This document shows positions 11,295-23,379 of a DNA stretch of 64,000 bases, in pieces (position 1 is the first letter of the stretch; every line of letters starts with the position of its first letter). Made by a program: the position numbers and the translations under genes. The notes under the pieces were generated by a model that ran no database searches, was not told where the DNA came from, and worked only from the letters and a program-made list of their open reading frames with translations. Origin of the DNA: Lonicera japonica (Eukaryota; Streptophyta; Magnoliopsida; Dipsacales; Caprifoliaceae); contig CM038467.1 of NCBI GenBank assembly GCA_021464415.1, positions 68,333,393-68,397,392 of the forward strand, in the 5' to 3' direction.

Positions 11295-11911
11295 TGTAAT
11301 ACCCCGTGTTCTAATTTTTCGCGTTGAACTTCTCTTAAGCCCGGTTGAGGCTTAATCATCGTTGGAGCGCGAGTAATGGGTTTTGAACCTTCCAAATTTG
11401 ATCTGATGCTTCTAACATATCATGTTAGACATATTAAGTTTGTGGAATCAATCGCTTCGTAATTCGGGTGGTCCGAATTGAAATCGAGATATCGATCGTT
11501 TGTTTTAGCGTTACGCGATTTCTTTATTTTTGGCTAACTTTGAGGCCTTGTAACATCTTCATCTCTTATCCAATTTAGTCTCTGTTTGCGCCTATGTTTA
11601 GGTTCATACCATTCTATAACTTTTATGTTTTGACAGAAGTCCAATTCACACTCCTCATTAGTCAAAACAGCGTCCGAAGTAGGCCGGTTAGTAAAATTTG
11701 TTCATTCGGTAGCGCTTTGGCAGAGTGTTGTCTTCGGTGATTTTTGGGAATTATCCATATAGAATTTAAGAAAATTTCCTCTAGGAAGTTTTGGATCTTT
11801 GAATCAGCGTTCCGTAGACATAAAGATCACCTCAATCGGAGTTCAGAGCAAGAAATTATGGCAAAATTACGAATAGTGGTCCAGATCCAAAATGCATGTG
11901 CTAGCAATGCA

Positions 11912-12157
11912 CTACACTCACATCTCTCTAACTCTCTCTAAAGTTGTCCCTAAAAAATAGGGGAGGATGAGGCTTAAAATGGCGTATAAATGGTCAAAAC
12001 CGACTTTTTGGTGTACCATGATCGATCATGGTCTCCCCCATTATCGATCATGGTACACCAAAAAGTCGGTTTTGACCAATTATACGCCATTTTAAGCCTC
12101 ATCATCTCCTATTTTTTAGGGACAACTTTAGAGAGAGTTAGAGAGATGTGAGTGTAG
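11912..12157. repeat. 246-bp near-perfect foldback (120-nt arms, 6-nt loop)
   Basis: Bases 11912-12031 pair with 12038-12157 with about four mismatches. Next to the loop each arm has a copy of the palindrome CCATGATCGATCATGG (12016-12031) or its variant. The right arm is in the orientation expected from related LTRs; the left arm is an inverted copy of it. The arm match runs five bases (TGTAG) into LTR-3, which starts at 12153. That suggests the inverted duplication arose after LTR-3 inserted, unless those five bases match by chance. A transcript would form a long double-stranded RNA hairpin. Confidence 0.92.
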
Positions 12158-13660
12158 GTCGGAAAATACCCTAGAGGGGGGTGAATAGGGTTTTTAAAAC
12201 TTAATCAGATTTTTAAAAATGATTTAAAAAATATTTGATGTATATATTTATCAAGCAATTAAGAACAAAATTAATTCCAAACACAATGAATAAATAGCAC
12301 AATATAATATAGCAAGAGATAGAAAGATTGAACCGATCGAAGTCGAAAATTTTTTGTCCATACGGTTCGGCTTGTTCCCCTACTCCGCGCTCGGTTAGTT
12401 CCCCGAGAATTTTCACTATAACCGATCTCCTTCCAGGTGAAGTTCAAACCTCTATAAGTGTATTCTTCTCACACACTCTTACAAGTATTGAAACACCCTC
12501 AATACTCTCACAAGAAATCCCTCTTGCTAATCTATGAGATACACCTCTCACAATTATGATTCAAATGAGTTTTGGTGACAAACATCAATGGACAATATCT
12601 CTCTTGTATATGACAAAATACAAATTAAGCTCACACTAAGAGATATCAAAATTGATCAAAGTATATAGCTTAAAAATGAAAGATTGATCAATTAAATGAA
12701 TTGAATACTTGAATAACTTTGTATATATGTAAAATGAGTTTGTAGAATGATTCCAGTGTGTTAAAACATGTCTAGGACCTCATATTTATAGCTTGCAAAA
12801 CCATATGGCCGTTGGGGATGATTAAGAGAGGTTTTGGCTCCAAGGTGTATATTTTCAAACTTTCCAACAGCTAGTTTTGACAAAAAATTCAAATTTGGTT
12901 TGTTAATTTCTCCCAATTTGACCCTTGGATCATGCTCAAATTTTAATCAAAATTTCCAGAAGATGTTGTATAACTACTGTAAAAATTTCAAAATGATCGG
13001 AGTCCTGGGAAGGCCTCCATCTCACCGTTAGATCAAAACTGGACAAAAATTGAGCGAATTTTATATGTAAAATAAAAATATTTTTGCAATTTAGCAATTT
13101 AGTTCCAAATAAAATTCTAATGATTTTTTAATCTCAAATATATGTTTCTAAGATACCTATTTTTATTAGAGCTTAAAATATGATCATTTAAAATTAATGT
13201 TAATTTATTTTGAAACTCGGTCTTTGTAAAATGATGTTTTTCAAATAAATTCAATTTCAAGCTTGTTTGAATCAATCTTTTAAAAGATGCATGAATATGT
13301 TTGAGCTATAAGGATTTGATCAATAATGTAACTTTACATAAATCTTAAGCACTCACTCAATTACTAAATTAACGAGTCTTTGAATGATTTGATTTGTTTC
13401 TTCGAATTGATCTTCATTTGAAACTTTTTCCTTAAAGCTTTTCGTATAGTCTTTTGATCCTTTGTACTTCATGATTTTCATTGAGAGATTTGATCTTCCT
13501 TGTCTTGTCCAATGATCGAATAGTGAAAGATTGATCCTTGTCATGTTTTTCTTGAATTTTCCAAGTAAATGAACTGTATACTTATATCAAGAAACATGTT
13601 AAATTACACATGATTAATTTATTGTTATTATTAAAATAAGATTAAGACCTTAGGTCAACA
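12153..13660 (+). mobile_element. LTR-3: solo LTR, copia-like, TSD GTGAG
   Basis: 1508 bp from TGTAGGTCGGAAAATACCCT to CCTTAGGTCAACA, with GTGAG at 12148-12152 and 13661-13665. The block CCTAGAGGGGGGTGAATAGG just after the start is typical of many plant copia LTRs. It interrupts LTR-2, whose sequence reads through when it is removed. No internal retrotransposon genes, so it is a solo LTR. Confidence 0.9.
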
Positions 13661-14909
13661 GTGAGAACTTATGGGGAGAGTTCTTTGGGAGATTTCTACT
13701 CATCTTTCGTCACCCACCAAAGATTTAAGCTTCAATCACACAAACCCTCACCTAAAACACTATTCATCATCCCCAACCTTGGTTCCTTCCATTGGAGCTT
13801 GAGCATGGAGCTAGGGTTTCGCTATTGGACTTCCACGCTTCAGCAACTATGCGATTCGACTTCTCTAAGGTGGGAACACTACTACTTAAACTATTTCTCA
13901 AATAATTATTTGTTGCATTAGAAGTTTGAAATCAAACTGGGGAAATTTCTTAGAAACCCTAGGTTGTGTGCTCATTAAATGGGTTGGGCTAGATTGAGTT
14001 GCGATTGGGGGTTAATATTGGTAGATTATCGTTTCTATTGCATGATTGAGCATCTAAATCTATGTTTTAGCCCATATACAAAAAAAATTATCATGAACCC
14101 ATCATCTGGCTATGCGTATGAACTTGACATTGGGTATTTGAGGTTTTTGCTTAAAGAATGTTTAATTATGAGTTATGGATGATGGACACATATAAATATA
14201 ACATTAGAAATAAGGGTGGAAAGCTATCTATGAGATTTGTACCGAAAACCCATTAGGGCGGGGCTATACGCCATAACCTTTGGGTTGGTTGCCTTATGTA
14301 GAACATTTGTAACACCCCCGCCTTAATCTACAGGATAACACCAGTCACTAAGGCCTGGAGTATCACGAACCCATCTTAAATTAACTAAAATGGGTATATA
14401 TGTAAATGCATAAAGAAATCTAAACAGTAATATCATGCATGTCAAACAACAGCTTTATAATCATACTGATGATGATAGTACTGCACACAAACATACGAAC
14501 ATATACATATTTTTATTACATAACCAACTGAGTAACCCAAGAGAATACACTACACTTCGGGCTAGCCGTGACTTCCCGATATAACATATACACAACAAAA
14601 ATGAATCCGTATCAGAGCTTTCTATTTCGATCCCGAACCCGCCGTCTTGTTAACATCACTCGTCCCTTATGTACTCGTATTAGTTAGAAAATGGGGTGAG
14701 CTCATAGCTTAGTAAGGGAAAAATATAGGGGACAACGTGTTGAAAAACGTAATCATTAATTTGATAATAGTTTATACTTCAATCATCAATCCAAGTAAAT
14801 ATCATGATTTCACAAAAATAATGCATGACCGTGCATATGCAGGTTACCTCCCTTTGTGTCAACCGTTAAGCCACGTTGCCAGAACAGAATATGGGCCATA
14901 TTGCCAAGA

Positions 14910-15011
<102 letters not shown>

Positions 15012-15333
15012 CACCGTCCCATCATCTCTCTAAGAGAATTACTAAAGTTGAGCCGAATCATAGTCATAATAATAATAATAACAGTGGGCTTGTCCACCCC
15101 CAAGAGAATGAGTATCAAGATCATAACATGGGCTCGACCACCTCCAAGAGATATGAGCATAGAGATCATAACATGGGATCATATATAACCAGGATATGGC
15201 CTCTCCGTCTCGGGTGAATACGAACAGATAATTAACAATTGGACCACAGTCCACAATATCACATAAATCGATCATTAGCATACCAATTATCTAGATCTCC
15301 GGACTATTCACCGTGGGCTCTAGACAGCCATCG

Positions 15334-17594
15334 TGCAACATCCTGTATTTATATTAATGTTAATTATGTTATATTAACTCCTTGATACATATATGAATCA
15401 TCGTTGGGTGATTCGGGTGGTCCGAATCGATTTCGGTTAATAAATAAGAAGTTTTGGTTCTTTGCGATTTGTTAATTTTAGTTAACTTTGAGCTATCGTA
15501 ATTTCTTCATTACTTATCCGATTAAGGTTCCATTAGCGTGGGTGTTTAGTATTTATACCATTTTACAACTTTTATGTTTTGACCGATAGCTAATTCTCAC
15601 TCCTCGTGGGTCAAAACAGGGTACAAAGTAGGCCCATTGCAAAATTCTGGTCATTCGGTAGCGCTTCTGCAGAGCGCTGCCTTCGGCGAATTTCAGGAAA
15701 AAATATATTTATAATTTGGGAAAACTTCCTCTTAGAAAGTTTTATATCTTTGAAATACCTTTCCGTGGACATAAAGAACGTCTCAATCAGAGTTCCGAGT
15801 GAAAAGTTATGACCAAAATAAAAACAGTGCTTCAGGGCCCAAAAATTAAAGCGGGGACCGGTATGGAGTTTTGGCATACTGGTCCGGCACCAAATTTTTG
15901 AAAAAATTGTGCTCCGCGAACCAGTATTCGGTATTTGGAATAGTGGTCCGCCAGTTAACTTTTTTCACCGACTTAAACTCGTTTTAAGTCGTTTTAGCTC
16001 CTTTTTCACCTATTTTTCGACCCAACCTCTTCCACTAAGCTCTATAGAGTTCTAGAGAGAGAAATATAGGTGTTCTTGAGCGATCCTTACCTATTTTCAC
16101 TCCTGATCGAAGGATTAAACATCGAAAATCATCTGAAACATCTCTTAGCTTACTATTCACCATCTTTTACCTTGAGGATTCTTTGGGGAAGGCTTGAAGC
16201 ATCAAATTTCTTTCTTCTTTTTCATTCATAAATTGAGGTAGGGGTTTTCTTACTTTCAAAACCCGATAAAATGAGTTTATTACTTGAAAATTCATATGTT
16301 TGACTTATATAAAATTAGAAAGTTGAATGTATACATATATTTATGATGTTGCATGATATGTGTGGTATTGAATATATGATTGGAGGCACAATATGCCATG
16401 TATACTTGATATAAAGAATTGTTTGAACTAAATAAGATGCCATTGGCGATATATCTACGACATGGTTAATAAAAGTGATTTATTTGTGAACTTTTTATGC
16501 CAAGGGATATGTGGTTGAACTTGATAAAGTATATATGGCATAATTTGCTTCATGTGGATAATTAGCATCATGTTATGCATATTATATGTTACTATGGTGT
16601 TAACCGGAAGCTCGTCAACTTTCAAATGCATGGAGGCTCTATCATGGCTTATGGCTCTTGTTCAAGTATCTGTTTCGCATAGGCTTGTATCATTTATCTA
16701 TATACTAAAGAGCTGGTGGCTCTCGAAAACCAAAAAAAAGAATCAAATGTATAGTGCTTGCCGGGATGGAAAAATAGGCAGGGCTCAGTGCCCTTGGGTT
16801 GAAAAGCCCTAAACCCCTAGGAGAGTAATGTTTGGCCGCCTATAAGCCACCGGTGTGGAGCCCGGGAACCTAGGAAAATTGGCAAGGCACTATGGTTTTG
16901 CGATTATCTGTATTTATATGGGATCGGGGTGAATGATCCCAAGGCTATTGTTCTCTATACTTGTGTGGGATCGCAAGAATTGATCCCAGGTTATGATATC
17001 TTGGCAGCAATGGAATCTATTCATCACTCGGGCTTTCTATTATACGGTAATCGGTTGACACGGGAGGTAACCTGCATTAGCACGTTCATGCATGATCACT
17101 TGATAAATTTTGATTTCTGTTGATATTATTAATTTTAACATGGTCTAAAAAATATGTTTATAAACTTGTTTTTGAACATACGCCTATTACCCCCCTACTG
17201 AGCAAATGGCTCACCCCGGTTTTTCTTTAAAACATTTCAGGTACTCACGAGTCCTGCGAGGACAAGGACACGACAGGGTCAGGGACGATATAGAGGCTCT
17301 GATACTACGTGTATATTTTGGTTTTCTTTGATGTATGTATATTTTTCCGGGAAGCCACGGCTAGCCCGAGGAGTTTATATACTTTGGTTATTTGTATGGT
17401 TTGGATTATGTGTACATGATACATGCTGGAATGTATAATGTGTTTGATACCCTATGCATTGTGATATTTGCTATATCTGTTGTTGTTGACTTGTTTCCTT
17501 CTACATACCTATCTTAATCCTACTAAGAGAGGTTAGTAACGCTCCAGGTCTTAATTACAGGTGTTAATCTGTACATTAAGGCGGGGGCGTTACA
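15334..17594 (+). mobile_element. LTR-5: solo long LTR, TSD CATCG, nested in LTR-4
   Basis: 2261 bp from TGCAACATCCTGTATTTATA to AAGGCGGGGGCGTTACA. CATCG flanks it at 15329-15333 and 17595-17599. It belongs to the same family as LTR-4 but lies in the opposite orientation, creating a large interrupted inverted repeat. Internal blocks follow the family order: GGTCCGAATC, CATTCGGTAGCGCTT, paired GGACCGGT palindromes, CTAGAGAGAG, GGGATCG blocks, CTCACCCCGG and the closing GTTACA. No coding region. Confidence 0.92.
15852..15952 (+). repeat. Paired palindrome cassette in LTR-5 (GGACCGGT type)
   Basis: First palindrome about 15855-15885: GGACCGGTATG and CATACTGGTCC arms with a nine-base spacer. Second palindrome about 15917-15950: CGAACCAGTATTCGG and an inverted AATAGTGGTCCG. 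They start about 60 bp apart and sit just before the CGACTTAAACTCG block. Confidence 0.8.
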
Positions 17595-17599
17595 CATCG

Positions 17600-18780
17600 A
17601 CTCACTAGTGTCTTTCTATTGTCTAGATTTTCGTATCTCTGGACTATTCACCCTGCTTATTTTTTCATCCCGACAAGTACTAACCACATCATTCCCCTTC
17701 ACTGACGGAAGGCCAAACAGATACAGATAAGTGTGGGCAACACCCCACCATATATATAACATAACCGAGAACATATGCCATGCAGAACGATGATCTCCAG
17801 AGAATAATATCCCACGATTCCAGAAATGTCAATATGAATATAGAAATCTCTCTATCATCACAAATATGAGGTATTAGCCTCCCAAGAAGCAGATAATATA
17901 CCATTGGCCATGAGGGTACTCCAAGATTGTCCAGAATATCGTCGAGAATGCCGAGTTAACACAATAATTATGCATAGCGTGTAATTCATGCTATAAATGT
18001 AAACTAGAAAGAACATATGCCATGTAAACTCCAATAAACACTCATTCATATCCCTTAATGTATACAAAATCATTTTTTAATTCATTTTCATCAAGCCATC
18101 TACTATACACCTAAAGGACATCTCGTACTTATCAAATACTTTGTGAATATCGAGTTTATATGGCATACCTCGCTTCACTTTATGAAATTCATAGCTCAAT
18201 CATGCACAACTTATGTATATCAAATGATATGATCAATATATTAACGTACATGTATAAAATCATCCTTATATAATCAATAACAAGAGATATGTGCTTTATA
18301 TATCACGTATATGTATATAATCATCCATTTATCGGTAGATAAAATCATACTATCGAGTTTTTTTTTTCTGAAAATAAGGTTTATAACCCCTACCTCAAAC
18401 TTGTAGACCAAAAGGAAGGAAGAAAGATGGAAATCGAAGCCCCGTTCAGTGAAATCCTAAAGCCCTCGTGTCAACACGTTTCTAGAGTAGCCAAATCCTT
18501 GAATCGATGATGAATAATCCAAACCCACGTAGCTAGAGCTCACGTTTGAGCTCCCATGGCAGACAACTAAGGTAGAAGATAATGAATAGTACTTTAGAGG
18601 TGAGTTTGGATAATTTCAAGCTTGAATCTTTGATCGAGAATGAAAAATACGTAGAAATCTTCTTCTTTCTCTCTCTAGAACCCCCTGGAATTCTCAAAAG
18701 GTATGTGGAAGAGTTTGGGTCGAAGTTGGGGTTAAAAATGACCAAAAATGACTTTAAAACGTGTTTAAGTCAGTGAAAAA
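17600..18780 (-). other. Right-hand body of LTR-4
   Basis: Continuation of LTR-4 between the LTR-5 insertion and its palindrome region. It holds the AACCCCTACCTC block near 18385 (the reverse of the GAGGTAGGGGTTTT block in LTR-5) and a TATATATAT-rich stretch. No gene. Confidence 0.6.
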
Positions 18781-18789
18781 GTTTAACTA

Positions 18790-18889
18790 GCGGACCGATA
18801 TGCCAAATACCCAATATTGGTCTGTGGGGCACAAATTTCTCAAACATTTGTTGTCGGACCGGTTTGCCAAAAACGCCATACCGGTCCGC
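18790..18889 (-). repeat. Paired palindrome cassette in LTR-4 (GGACCGGT type)
   Basis: Two imperfect palindromes: CGGACCGATATGCC with inverted CCAATATTGGTCTG near 18791-18825, and CGGACCGGTTTGCC with inverted GCCATACCGGTCCG at 18855-18888. Starts are about 64 bp apart, as in LTR-5 and LTR-6. Confidence 0.8.
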
Positions 18890-20366
18890 GCTATAATTTT
18901 GGGGCTCTGGAGCACTGTTTGTATTTTGGCCATAATTTTTCACTCGGAACTCTGATTGGGGCGATCTTTATGTCCACGAAAAGGTAATTCAAAGATCTAC
19001 AACTTCCTAAGAGAAATTTTTTCCAAATTCTGGATACATAATTTTCAGAAATTCACCAAAGATAGCGCTCTACCAAAACGCTACCGAATGACCAGAATTT
19101 ATTAACCGGCCTTTTTCGCATTCTGTTTTGACCAACGCGGAGTATGAATTGGACTTCGGCTAAAACAAAAAATTTGTAGAATGGTACAAATCCTAGGCAC
19201 CATTGTGATCGAAATCTTAATTGGATAAGTAATGAAGAAATTACGGTAGCTCAAAGTTAACTAGAATTAACGAATCGTGAAGAACCAAAACTTCCTATTT
19301 ACCAACCAAAATTGATTCGGACCACCTGAATTACCAAACGATCACTCACATGAGTATAAACAAGCTAATATAATTCAATTTGAAATAAATTAAAGTACAG
19401 GGTATTACAACATTAATTGGACTAGTAATGGGGATATAATCTTGGTACATGTTAGGAATGTGATGAACATGATTTGGTAAGGCATAGATTGTCCTGGCCA
19501 TAATCATAAAAGACTGTAGTTCTGTTAATGCATCGATTAGGTGAGAATTTCAATAACAAACACCCGGCTTGATAAAATGACATAAGATATTGATCATGAA
19601 CTGGTTAACTATGTACATGAGAATAATGACAAAGCGGTAAGGCCTTAGGTGAATGGCCCGGTATCGATGATTATTATGATACAAACCGATTGGCAATCTA
19701 ATACTGATAGACTACGGACTATGAGGTGAATTACATTATTGGCAAAATAAAATGAGATATGTTAGATTCTAAGTGCAATGGATTGTGTGGGTTTGTTACA
19801 CATGTATATATATATGAATGATGTACACATTGATTCCCTCATATATGGGATTGTTACTTACACAAATATATATGAATGGTGATAACGTGACAAGAATTGC
19901 CTTATCAACGTTATATGCCTTAATATCTTATTATGACTTAGTTGTGGGATGGCTTGTGCGATTTTTGAGAAATGTATACATTATATGATTATTGTTGATA
20001 TGATATATGATAGTTGGATTGCATAGTCGATGATGGTCCCGAGTTTGGTCTCTAACGACTGGGGTCGAAAGTTGGGACACAGTCTCTTGGGTGAAAGACC
20101 CGAAACCATGCACGAAACTAACGGAAGACCCTGCTGATGCGTAGGTGAAAGGCTACAAAATGCAAACCTGGTGACGCTTAGTCGACTATTGGTATTATGA
20201 TTGGATATTAAGAATATGGAAACTAATAAAAGCCCTGCTGTCGCGTGGGTAAAAGGCTATGAAATGTAGACCAGAGTGAAAGATTATTTGTATTATTTTG
20301 GTAGTCCTGATGAATGTTATTGTGTTATATCTTATAACTATATTATATATGATTTGTCTTGGATAT

Positions 20367-22402
20367 TGTAATACCCCGTAAATTTGATCTTACCTTAATT
20401 ACAATTTTCGTTTCAGTAAAAGTTAATTTGAACCTCAAATGGTGAAAATTTATTTGTTTAAGGAGTTGGGATGAGGTGAGGACTTCTTGTATGTTGTATT
20501 AATGTTGTGTAACTCCATAGTTTGGTTGTAGAGGGATTTGAGTAGTTCGGGTGAGGATTAGGTCAAACTAGCACGTTCTAGCTTTGTCGATAAATTGGTG
20601 TCTTTGTTTTTGGAAAGGCATAACTTCTTCATCCGAAGTCCCAATACATTCCCGTTTGTGTGGTTAGAAAGGTATTTCGATGATCTAAAATTTCCATGTT
20701 TTGACCAAAGTCTAATTCCCACCCTTGATGGTGAGAAGTGCACGCAAAGTTGCGAAACTGCCCAAAAACCTGCACCAGAGCAACTTCACCTGCGGATCGG
20801 TATGCAGTTTCTCCATACCGGTCCGTCTTTTAAATTTGGGGAGAGAAGAGGACTGCGGACCGGTCCCCAAAAAGGGCATACTAGTCCGGCCTATAAACCA
20901 GGGCACCTACTTTAATAGTTTTAAATCGACTTTTTCCCATTTCATTTCCATTTTCGAGCGACACATCAAGAGGAGACTAGAGAGAGTTGATAGGTCTTTT
21001 GGGGAGACTTTTACTCTATCTTTCATCCTCAAATCAAGTCATCATCACCATTGTCATCTTATCGATCCTTTTTCCTCCATTGTTGAAGCATCAAAGGTCA
21101 AATTTAGGATTTACGATCTAGCGATTCTCGACTTGATCCGGCGTTTCTAAACCCAGGATATCGCTTTATTGAGGTGGGAACCTTTTTCTTAAACTCATTT
21201 CCCAACCTATTATTGTTCAATTTCAATTATATTACATGTATCATAAAAACTAGGTTATGTATATATATATATGGGTTTTGGGGTAAATGATAAGATGGTT
21301 CTTGTTTTTGAAATTGATGATTCTAGCAACCAAATACTACTAGAAATCTTCATTAATTATTTGATTGGCTCACGAAACCACTTAGGCCTCATTTGATCAC
21401 TTATAATCTTGTATATAAAGCTTATTGTCTATTCAAATGGTCCAAGTGGAAGATTTTCTCTACAAAATATGTATCATAGATTATTTATTTATTTGAGATG
21501 TTACTTGTACTATATCTCCTTTGTTATATGTGTCACTGTTAGTATGTACTCTTGAAATTTATATACGTACATATGCATGTATAAGAAGCAATCATCTTTT
21601 GATAAGCCTATGGATGTTTATATGGGCATCACATGCTAGCACTAGTCCACGATGGTCCCAGGTTTGGTCTCGTTGGACGGGGCCGAAAGATGGGACACAG
21701 TCTCCTAAGTGCAAGACCCGAAACCATGCACGAAAACGATTAAGAGGCCCTGCTGCTGCGTGGGTGAAAGGCCACGAAATGCAGACTTGGTTGTAGGGAT
21801 GGATAGTGGCTAGGATTGCTGAGATCATAGTTTTATGCTTGTGGAATTGTACTAGAGAGGTTATTCACCTAAGGGGGTTTGATTACTATATTATTGTAAT
21901 GATTTCCATTCATTACCTTGTTGCTTATATATATATATATATGTATTCATATAATTCCCACTGAGTCCTTTCGACTCACCCCTTTTTTCTCTTACAGGTA
22001 CTTCAACATGTTCTTCGAAAAAAGGGAAAGGAAAGGACACATCTTCCTAAGCCGCCTCTGTTACCGTTTCTTTAGTTTATGGTCTTTCACGTATGAAAGA
22101 CCATTGCTCTTAAAGTTTTGGTAGCCATCATGTATGTTACGTATGTGTTAAAAATTATATATTCTAAGAAGACTTTTCATTTATTTTCTTGGGACCTCGT
22201 TGGGGGCTTGTTTGCATTGTGATTTACCTTAAATGGAGGACTGGGATTATATGGCTTAAACATGTTATGTATGTAAAGGTTTTAGTTAGTCTTTGGTTAT
22301 TTCTTTTTTACATGGAATTAGGTTATCCGCCGTCTACATACGACTCATGTGATTAACTAAATCTCGAAGAATAATTTTCATAACGGGATTTAGGGCATCA
22401 CA
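20367..22402 (+). mobile_element. LTR-6: solo long LTR, TSD GATAT
   Basis: 2036 bp from TGTAATACCCCGTAAATTTG to TTAGGGCATCACA, flanked by GATAT at 20362-20366 and 22403-22407. It shares the long-LTR plan (AGTTCGGGTGAGG near 20542, paired palindromes near 20792, AGAGAGTTGATAGG, GAGGTGGGAACC, GATGGTCCCAGGTTTGGTCTC at 21650, GACTCACCCC near 21975). The GGTCCC/GGGACACAGTCTC part repeats the LTR-2 segment at 20034-20110. Non-coding, no internal genes. Confidence 0.92.
20791..20890 (+). repeat. Paired palindrome cassette in LTR-6 (GGACCGGT type)
   Basis: First palindrome 20792-20826: GCGGATCGGTATG with inverted CATACCGGTCCGT. Second 20855-20890: GCGGACCGGTCCCC with inverted GGGCATACTAGTCCGGC. Starts are 63 bp apart. 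Same relative place in the LTR as in LTR-4 and LTR-5. Confidence 0.8.
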
Positions 22403-22407
22403 GATAT

Positions 22408-22989
22408 ATCGCGGATAATATATGATTGAACACATATTCCATTGAATGGTATAAAATACACATATAGAACCGTTGACCCATATTATAGAATACAAATAAG
22501 TAAAATTGACCTATATTATAGAATACAAAGAAGTAAAATTCATACTCATGAACTTAAATAGAGATCTAAGGAGGGGCTTACTTTATGTTGCAGAGAATCT
22601 GATACTGAGGTGGAATAATGGAATGAAGATTATCAAAGATTACCGCTTGATTGGAAGAGGTTATCGTTGGAATTAACGCGATTGATTTCCAAGAATAGCA
22701 AAACTTTAGAGAATAATGCAAAAGAAGTAGATAGAATATAAAGAGTAATGTATAGAAAACCCTTGTTTTGAGTACTCTCGATTTGAAATGGCGGTTTATG
22801 ACCTTGGGAACCACTAATGTTTTATTACCATCTTTAAATAAGTAAGGCCCACATGCAAAAAATGGGACATCCTGCTCAAACTCGAAAGGCCGCTGACCTA
22901 TTAGAGCTAGATGTCCGGTATGAAACTGGAAAACAGCTTGTAAAGGCCGCGGGCCCTCGTGCGAAGGAAGTCATTCATGCTAAGAACTT
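22408..22989. other. Unassigned DNA between LTR-6 and repeat R1 copy 2
   Basis: Contains a direct duplication of a 33-bp unit (22475-22507 and 22508-22540, core CATATTATAGAATACAAA). The LTR-2 remainder expected here is not recognisable. The sequence may be a decayed part of R1. Confidence 0.4.
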
Positions 22990-23379
22990 GAATTTGACCT
23001 ACTAGACGAACTCATTTGCTCTTGAGGCAATTGTGGGAGGTGAATTTTATATTTGGGTTTTCGGACAAGGCCAAAGGTGGTGCTAGCCCATTGACCGATC
23101 CACAAGCAAAGCCCTAAGACTATAAGTTGATCCTTGAACCGACCAAGTTACACTCTTGCCATTGTCCAATTACTGGATTATCATCCAGTCATATGATCGT
23201 GAGCCAACTATTAGTGCTTGGATAACGATGGTAGGGTAACTGAGTTGGAAAATAGATAATGAGAAATAACTACATTTGCTAATGCGAATAGGGTTAGGGA
23301 CACTTGGAATCTTGGAGTAATAATCAAGTTTACCCTTTATAGTAATTTCTAATTATCTTAAACCTTAATGTAACCCTAA
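22990..23379 (-). repeat. Repeat R1, copy 2, distal part
   Basis: Inverted homologue of about 347-663 and 4049-4100. Read on the minus strand it gives TTAGGGTTACATTAAGGTTT..., GTGTCCCTAACCC and ...ATAAAATTCACCTCCCACA. The last block spans the exact site where the 664-4048 element inserted in copy 1, giving an empty-site allele for that insertion. Confidence 0.6.

Noticed and set aside
20595..21150. Frames of 106 and 141 codons in LTR-6
   Set aside because: They lie across the palindrome cassette and UTR-like LTR sequence; homologous LTRs do not keep the frame.
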